10,402 nucleotides of DNA from Sulfurospirillum sp. UBA6810 (GTDB lineage Bacteria; Campylobacterota; Campylobacteria; Campylobacterales; Sulfurospirillaceae): assembly GCA_002469305.1 (NCBI GenBank), contig DKEY01000001.1, positions 1 through 10,402 on the forward strand, read 5' to 3'. The notes under the pieces were generated by a model. That model saw only the letters and a list, made by a program, of their open reading frames with translations. It was not told the origin of the DNA and did not search any database. How positions within the stretch are numbered: position 1 is the stretch's first letter; every line of letters begins with the position of its first letter. Positions 6,784-10,402 of this stretch are shown piece after piece. Position numbers and translations under genes: made by a program.

Positions 6784-7731
6784 CTATGGAATTGGTAATT
6801 TTTGTATGATTTTTTCTATGATGTCATCTGTACTTATACCCTCAGCTTCTGCTTCAAACCCCAAGATTATCCTATGCCTTAAAATATCTTTTACAACATT
6901 GATAACATCTACTGGAGTAACATAATCTCGCTCATTCATCAAGGCTTTTGCTCTACTAGCTTTATACAAATCGATAGTACCTCTTGGACTTGCTCCAAAT
7001 CTTATAAAAGTTTGTAAATCTTCTAGTCCATAACTCTTTGGCTCTCTTGTAGCAAAAATGATATCTGCTATATACTCCTCTACTTGCAAATCCACATGCA
7101 CTTCGTTGAGTTTTGCTTTTAGAGTTTGTAAATCTTCTTTGTTTATAACTACATTGATAGCTTCATTTGAGTTATTTGATACTCTTTTTGCTATTTGTAT
7201 CTCTTCTTCTTTGGTATTATAGTTTATGAGAATTTTCATCATAAATCTATCAAGCTGTGCTTCAGGCAAAGAGTATGTACCCTCAGACTCCAAAGGATTT
7301 TGAGTAGCTAAAACAAAAAAAGGTGAGGGAAGTTTGAGGCTTTCATCCGCAAGTGTTACTTGCTTCTCTTGCATCGCTTCAAGTAAAGCCGATTGTACTT
7401 TAGCAGGAGCTCTATTTATCTCATCAGCTAAAAGGAGATTTGTAAAAACAGGACCTTTTTTTACTTGAAATTCACTTGATTTTGGATTGTATATCTGTGC
7501 ACCTACTATATCACTAGGAAGTAAATCTGGTGTAAATTGCACTCTTCCAAAATCTAAACCTAAAGCATGTGAGAGTGAATTGATAAGTGTTGTTTTTGCA
7601 AGCCCAGGAACACCCTCCATAAGCACATGCCCATCACATATCAAAGCTATCAAAAGAGAGTCTATAACATCTTCATGTCCTACTATAACTTTTGAAAGTT
7701 CTGTTTTTAGTTGTTGTAATTTTTGTTGCAT
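6784..7731 (-). CDS. moxR: MoxR family AAA+ ATPase
   Basis: MoxR ATPases are hexameric AAA+ proteins of the cytoplasm that work with vWA proteins as chaperones in maturation of enzyme complexes or envelope proteins. Counting from the start chosen here (315 residues), Walker A GVPGLAKT is at 40-47, Walker B LLLADE at 99-104, sensor 1 ATQNP at 142-146, the arginine-finger region LPEAQLDRF at 155-163, and sensor 2 GASPRG at 246-251. All key residues are present and the length is typical. The frame can also open at 7746 (five residues longer), but that ATG has no ribosome site and would lie only four or five bases from the likely transcript start. The ATG at 7731 has GGAG six bases upstream. First gene of the bat operon; its stop abuts the DUF58 start. 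Confidence 0.9.
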   Translation of the reverse strand: MQQKLQQLKTELSKVIVGHEDVIDSLLIALICDGHVLMEGVPGLAKTTLINSLSHALGLDFGRVQFTPDLLPSDIVGAQIYNPKSSEFQVKKGPVFTNLLLADEINRAPAKVQSALLEAMQEKQVTLADESLKLPSPFFVLATQNPLESEGTYSLPEAQLDRFMMKILINYNTKEEEIQIAKRVSNNSNEAINVVINKEDLQTLKAKLNEVHVDLQVEEYIADIIFATREPKSYGLEDLQTFIRFGASPRGTIDLYKASRAKALMNERDYVTPVDVINVVKDILRHRIILGFEAEAEGISTDDIIEKIIQKLPIP

Positions 7732-7737
7732 CCATAA

Positions 7738-7741
7738 CTCC
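7738..7741 (-). promoter_or_regulatory. Ribosome binding site deciding the moxR start
   Basis: The reverse strand reads GGAG here, six bases before the ATG at 7731. The bases just before the alternative ATG at 7746 read TTTCCCTCTTAT, which has no pairing with the 16S rRNA tail. This favours the shorter MoxR. Confidence 0.6.
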
Positions 7742-7757
7742 ATCATATAAGAGGGAA

Positions 7758-7763
7758 ATTATA
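7758..7763 (-). promoter_or_regulatory. Promoter -10 element for the moxR/bat operon
   Basis: The reverse strand reads TATAAT here, preceded by TTGTTTTA, a T-rich stretch as usual for Campylobacterota sigma-70 promoters. No good -35 is seen. The expected transcript start is near 7750, giving a leader of about 20 nt for the ATG at 7731. It is the only clear promoter-like site in the 50 bp between fabH and moxR, and marks the bat operon as separately transcribed or at least boosted there. Confidence 0.6.
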
Positions 7764-7772
7764 TAAAACAAG

Positions 7773-7790
7773 AGTTAATAAAAAGTTAAT
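7773..7790 (-). repeat. Direct repeat ATTAACT, 11-bp phase, in the moxR -35 region
   Basis: On the reverse strand two exact copies of ATTAACT (complements of 7784-7790 and 7773-7779) are separated by TTTT, so their centres lie 11 bp apart, about one helix turn. They cover roughly -23 to -40 from the likely moxR transcript start, where an activator or repressor could bind. In such AT-rich DNA a 7-base repeat can arise by chance. Confidence 0.35.
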
Positions 7791-7796
7791 TTATGT

Positions 7797-8789
7797 CTAT
7801 TTTCCAGCGTATTTCACAAGGGCACTTCCCCAAGTAAAACCACCACCAAAAGCATCGAGGAGCATCAAATCACCATATTTGATTTGTCCACTTTCATACA
7901 AATCATTCATAGCCATCGGAATTGATGCTGAAGAAGTATTTCCGTACTTTGCAACTGTCATTGCAGTCTTTTCAAGAGGGAAGTCAAGTTTTGCTCTTAC
8001 AGCTTCTATAATTCTGTAATTTGCTTGATGTGGGATAAAAATATCAATGTCTTGCGAAGAGAGAGAGTTCTTTTCTAAAATCTCTAAAACATCATTTGTC
8101 AAAGTTCTTACAGCAACTTTGAAAACTTCATTGCCTTTCATCTTCATATACTGTAATCTTTCATCAAGATTTTCTTCTCTAATAGGATTTTTACTACCAC
8201 AACCTGGAGTTATAAGTAAATCACCATAGTTTCCATCAGCACTTGCCATAACGTCTATGATAGCATCATCTTTGTTTTCGGTAGCACTGATGATAGCAGC
8301 ACCAGCACCATCACCAAAAAGGATACATGTAGTTCTATCTTCATAATCAGTAATGCTACTTAGTTTTTCAGCCCCAATGATGAGTACATTTTTTTTAGCG
8401 CCTGATTCTATGAAAGATTTTGCTAAAGAGATAAGATATACAAAACCTGTACAAGCTGCACTTATATCAAATGCCATAACATTTTTGAGACCAAGTTTTG
8501 CACTTATCATACAAGCAGTTGAAGGCATCGCAAGATAATCAGGAGATATAGTTGCGCAAACAACCATATCTATATCATTTATGTCAATCTCCGCTCTCTC
8601 AATCGCTTTAAGTGAAGCTTTATATCCTAAGTCACTTGTAGCCTCATCAGGAGCTGCTATCCTTCGCTCTTTGATACCTGTACGCTGAGTTATCCACTCA
8701 TCATTTGTTTCAACCATTTTTTCTAAATCAATATTTGTTAATATTTTTTCTGGAACATAACTACCGATTGATTTTAAAGCTGCGTACAA
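7797..8789 (-). CDS. fabH: Beta-ketoacyl-ACP synthase III (FabH)
   Basis: FabH condenses acetyl-CoA with malonyl-ACP to begin type II fatty acid synthesis in the cytosol. The 330-residue protein has the usual length. The catalytic Cys113 lies in DISAACTGF, His254 in IPHQAN and Asn284 in YGNTSSAS, giving the complete Cys-His-Asn triad. The N-terminal SIGSYVPE, the DEWITQRTGI region (30-39) and the closing GGGFTWGSALV are all family hallmarks. The start is TTG at 8789; AAGGA lies seven bases upstream, and the resulting MYA... start matches known FabH proteins, so I prefer it to a later ATG. The gene follows plsX by 12 bases, which supports one transcript. No terminator-like hairpin is visible after the stop, so read-through into moxR is possible. 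Confidence 0.95.
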   Translation of the reverse strand: MYAALKSIGSYVPEKILTNIDLEKMVETNDEWITQRTGIKERRIAAPDEATSDLGYKASLKAIERAEIDINDIDMVVCATISPDYLAMPSTACMISAKLGLKNVMAFDISAACTGFVYLISLAKSFIESGAKKNVLIIGAEKLSSITDYEDRTTCILFGDGAGAAIISATENKDDAIIDVMASADGNYGDLLITPGCGSKNPIREENLDERLQYMKMKGNEVFKVAVRTLTNDVLEILEKNSLSSQDIDIFIPHQANYRIIEAVRAKLDFPLEKTAMTVAKYGNTSSASIPMAMNDLYESGQIKYGDLMLLDAFGGGFTWGSALVKYAGK

Positions 8790-8801
8790 ATATCTTTCCT
8801 T

Positions 8802-9791
8802 CTATTTCTTTAACTGTTCTAGTCTGTTTTGTATATCTTCATTAATATTTGATGCAGAAAAATTTATTGCTTGAAATATAGCATTTTTAACAGCCTTTGC
8901 ATTACTTTTGCCATGACCGATAATCGCACACCCATTTATCCCTAAAAGAGGTGCTCCACCATACTCTGCATAATCAACTTGTTTCTTAAGCACTTTAAAA
9001 ACTCTTCTCATTAACACTGCACCAGCTATCGCTAGAGGAGAACGTCCAATGTTGTTTTTTATAATCTTAGTAATAGACTCTGCAACACCTTCACTCGTTT
9101 TTAATAAAATATTTCCAACAAACCCATCACATACGATTACGTTTACAGAACCATCAAAGATATTATTTCCCTCGATATTCCCAACAAACGTATCTAACTT
9201 ACACAGTGTAGTGTAAGCTTCTTTGGTAACTTCATTACCTTTACTTTTTTCTTCACCATTAGAGAGTAAACCAATTTTAGGATTGCTAATCTTTTGAACA
9301 TCTCTAACATATGCTTCGCCCATTATTGCAAACTGAACCAAATTTTCAGCTTTACAATCAACATTAGCACCAACATCTAATACTAAAGATGGTTTCCCGA
9401 TAGGATTTGGCATAAGAGCTGCAATAGCTGGTCTTGTTATCCCTTTCAATCTACCGATTCTAAGAGTTGCAAGACTCATAGTTGCACCACTATGACCAAC
9501 AGACACAACAGCATCTGCTTGCTTTTCTCTAACTAATTCAACTGCTTTATAAATAGAGGTTTCTTTTCTTTTTAAAGCATCAGTAGCAGCATCACCCATA
9601 TCTAAAACATCAGAAGCATCTAAGAAAGTTACTCTTTCTAGATACTTTGTTGCTACGAGTGGTTTAATCTCTTCTATCTTACCAACTAAAATCACTCTAA
9701 ACTTTTTTTCATCTAAAGCGTTCATAACTCCTTCGATGATAGGAGCGGGACCGAAGTCACCGCCCATCGCATCAACAGCTACTGTTATCAT
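8802..9791 (-). CDS. plsX: Phosphate acyltransferase PlsX
   Basis: PlsX converts acyl-ACP and phosphate to acyl-phosphate, the acyl donor that PlsY uses to start phospholipid synthesis. It is a peripheral membrane enzyme. The 329-residue protein is full length, with DAMGGDFGP at 7-15, LDVGAN at 138-143, NGEEKSKGNE at 178-187, CDGFVGN at 221-227, YGGAPLLGINGC at 277-288 and HGKS at 293-296, all strongly conserved in the family. ATG directly follows the rpmF stop (TAA-ATG). The nearest AGGTGA lies about 13 bases before it, too far to be a strong ribosome site, so plsX is probably translated by coupling to rpmF. rpmF-plsX-fabH is a widespread bacterial gene order. Confidence 0.95.
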   Translation of the reverse strand: MITVAVDAMGGDFGPAPIIEGVMNALDEKKFRVILVGKIEEIKPLVATKYLERVTFLDASDVLDMGDAATDALKRKETSIYKAVELVREKQADAVVSVGHSGATMSLATLRIGRLKGITRPAIAALMPNPIGKPSLVLDVGANVDCKAENLVQFAIMGEAYVRDVQKISNPKIGLLSNGEEKSKGNEVTKEAYTTLCKLDTFVGNIEGNNIFDGSVNVIVCDGFVGNILLKTSEGVAESITKIIKNNIGRSPLAIAGAVLMRRVFKVLKKQVDYAEYGGAPLLGINGCAIIGHGKSNAKAVKNAIFQAINFSASNINEDIQNRLEQLKK

Positions 9792-9944
9792 TTAGTTTTT
9801 ATATTCACCTGTTGTTTTGTTTACTCTATGAGGCATTCTCCATGTACCATCTGCATCTTTTACAGGTGTTGGTAATGTTACCTTGTAGTGTGTTCTTCTC
9901 TTTGCTGCTCTTGTTTTACTCACGCGTCTCTTAGGAACTGCCAT
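9792..9944 (-). CDS. rpmF: 50S ribosomal protein L32
   Basis: L32 is a small protein of the large ribosomal subunit. The 50-residue product opens MAVPKRRVSKTRAAKRRTH, the L32 signature, and ends in HRVNKTTGEYKN. It has no cysteine, so it is the zinc-free form, like the H. pylori protein I recall. The frame is open up to an ATG at 9998, but the true start is the ATG at 9944, because a perfect TAAGGAG lies six bases upstream (complement of 9951-9957) and L32 proteins begin MAVP. It sits 16 bases after the DUF177 gene and abuts plsX. A strong site here fits the high yield needed for a ribosomal protein. Confidence 0.96.
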   Translation of the reverse strand: MAVPKRRVSKTRAAKRRTHYKVTLPTPVKDADGTWRMPHRVNKTTGEYKN

Positions 9945-9950
9945 GTTATT

Positions 9951-9957
9951 CTCCTTA
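9951..9957 (-). promoter_or_regulatory. Strong ribosome binding site of rpmF
   Basis: The reverse strand reads TAAGGAG, a full match to the 16S rRNA tail complement, six bases before the rpmF ATG at 9944. It rules out the longer frame from 9998, in which it would lie inside the coding region. Confidence 0.85.
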
Positions 9958-9960
9958 ACT

Positions 9961-10311
9961 TTATTTTGTATTACATTTTTTGCAATAGTTATAGTCACTT
10001 TTTAAAGCTTCTAATTCACTATGCATTATCATATTTAAATCTAGTATTCCATCGTAAAACTCTATTATATCTAAAGAGTTTTCTTTTTCATAAGATCCAT
10101 CACTTGCAAAAAGTTCTATCTTTTCATCTATCACAAGTTCAAAGTCATCTCCACATCTATCGCAAGTATGTGAAACATTTCCTTTTAAATCACCTTTACA
10201 CAAGACCAAATCTTTTGATTCTCTTTTTACAATACCCAAAAACCTAATTTCTTCAAATTTTGTATCAAAATGAATTTCATTTGATGAAATTTTTCTAAAC
10301 AAAATTTCCAT
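9961..10311 (-). CDS. DUF177 (YceD-like) protein encoded before rpmF
   Basis: This 116-residue protein belongs by place and form to the DUF177/YceD family, which is commonly encoded just before rpmF. YceD-type proteins have been linked to 23S rRNA accumulation or ribosome biogenesis; the role in this lineage is unproven. Two Cys pairs are visible, C50-x2-C53 in HTCDRCGDD and C110-x2-C113 in YNYCKKCNTK, and together could bind zinc, as the family pattern suggests. The acidic middle part (about 54-100) is also typical. No clear Shine-Dalgarno precedes the ATG at 10311, and ndk ends 22 bases upstream. The stop is 16 bases before rpmF, inside the same likely transcript. The fit to the family is good but the sequence is divergent. 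Confidence 0.75.
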   Translation of the reverse strand: MEILFRKISSNEIHFDTKFEEIRFLGIVKRESKDLVLCKGDLKGNVSHTCDRCGDDFELVIDEKIELFASDGSYEKENSLDIIEFYDGILDLNMIMHSELEALKSDYNYCKKCNTK

Positions 10312-10333
10312 AACTAAAAATCAACCAAGATAA

Positions 10334-10402
10334 TTATTGTATTTCTCTGCCTGAGAAGAAAAATCCAATTTCAATTTTTGCATTTTCTAAACTATCACTT
10401 CC
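10334..10402 (-). CDS. ndk: Nucleoside diphosphate kinase, C-terminal end (cut by right edge)
   Basis: Ndk moves phosphate between nucleoside di- and triphosphates through a phospho-histidine. The last 22 codons are present, read from base 402 of the final line to a TAA at 10334-10336. The peptide opens GSDSLENAKIEI and ends FFFSGREIQ, the conserved Ndk C-terminus that directly follows the active-site His (H-G-S-D-S). That His lies just outside the window. The order ndk - DUF177 - rpmF - plsX - fabH agrees with Helicobacter, which adds support. Confidence 0.88.
   Translation of the reverse strand, partial: GSDSLENAKIEIGFFFSGREIQ

Noticed and set aside
9945..9998. 18-codon N-terminal extension of L32
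   Set aside because: L32 proteins begin MAVP and a perfect TAAGGAG lies inside the extension; the longer start would also overlap the end of the DUF177 gene.
9888..10247. 119-codon plus-strand frame over rpmF and the DUF177 gene
   Set aside because: It is antisense to two well-supported genes and lacks any recognisable motif.
1..10402. Search for tRNA, rRNA, CRISPR arrays, insertion sequences, phage genes and intrinsic terminators
   Set aside because: No structured RNA, regular spaced repeats, transposase, integrase or GC-rich hairpin with T run was found by eye; genes fill the window almost completely.

Overview
This window is AT-rich (roughly one third G+C by eye) and looks like chromosomal core DNA from a Campylobacterota (Epsilonproteobacteria) species. 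A free-living Sulfurimonas-like relative is my best guess, not a proven assignment. The block ndk - DUF177 - rpmF - plsX - fabH has the order I recall for Helicobacter pylori and close to that in Campylobacter. The L32 protein, the short stop/start overlaps and the codon use fit the same group.

Layout, left to right. (1) 1-741, minus: the N-terminal third of BamA (signal peptide and POTRA domains), running off the left edge. (2) 742-827: an 86-bp divergent promoter region in which the two best -10 elements lie on top of each other. (3) 828-1655, plus: tyrA, prephenate dehydrogenase, the only plus-strand gene. Its end overlaps the end of batD by 23 bp, tail to tail. (4) 1633-7746, minus: a compact six-gene Bat (Bacteroides aerotolerance-type) operon transcribed in the order moxR - DUF58 gene - small membrane protein gene - batA - batB/batC fusion - batD. 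Every junction abuts or overlaps. (5) 7747-7796: a 50-bp gap holding a good sigma-70 -10 for the bat operon. (6) 7797-10402, minus: fabH, plsX, rpmF, a DUF177 gene and the last 22 codons of ndk, read in the order ndk to fabH.

How the genes work together. The right-hand block couples ribosomal protein L32 to the start of phospholipid and fatty acid synthesis (PlsX makes acyl-phosphate; FabH starts fatty acid elongation). The bat operon encodes a MoxR AAA+ ATPase in the cytoplasm, a cytoplasmic vWA-like DUF58 adaptor, and membrane proteins that should place two vWA domains (BatA, BatB), a TPR domain (BatC part) and beta-rich BatD domains in the periplasm. MoxR-vWA systems are thought to act as chaperone or metal-insertion machines for envelope or redox proteins. 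The exact client is not known from this sequence.

There is no mobile element, CRISPR array, tRNA or rRNA that I can see. I do not see a wholly undescribed system. The points most worth a second look are all in the bat region: an embedded signal-peptide-like junction in the BatB/BatC fusion, loss of the MIDAS aspartate in the DUF58 protein, a gap-free tail motif shared by BatD and the small membrane protein, and four exact copies of the palindrome TTACATGTAA within 3.2 kb of coding sequence.
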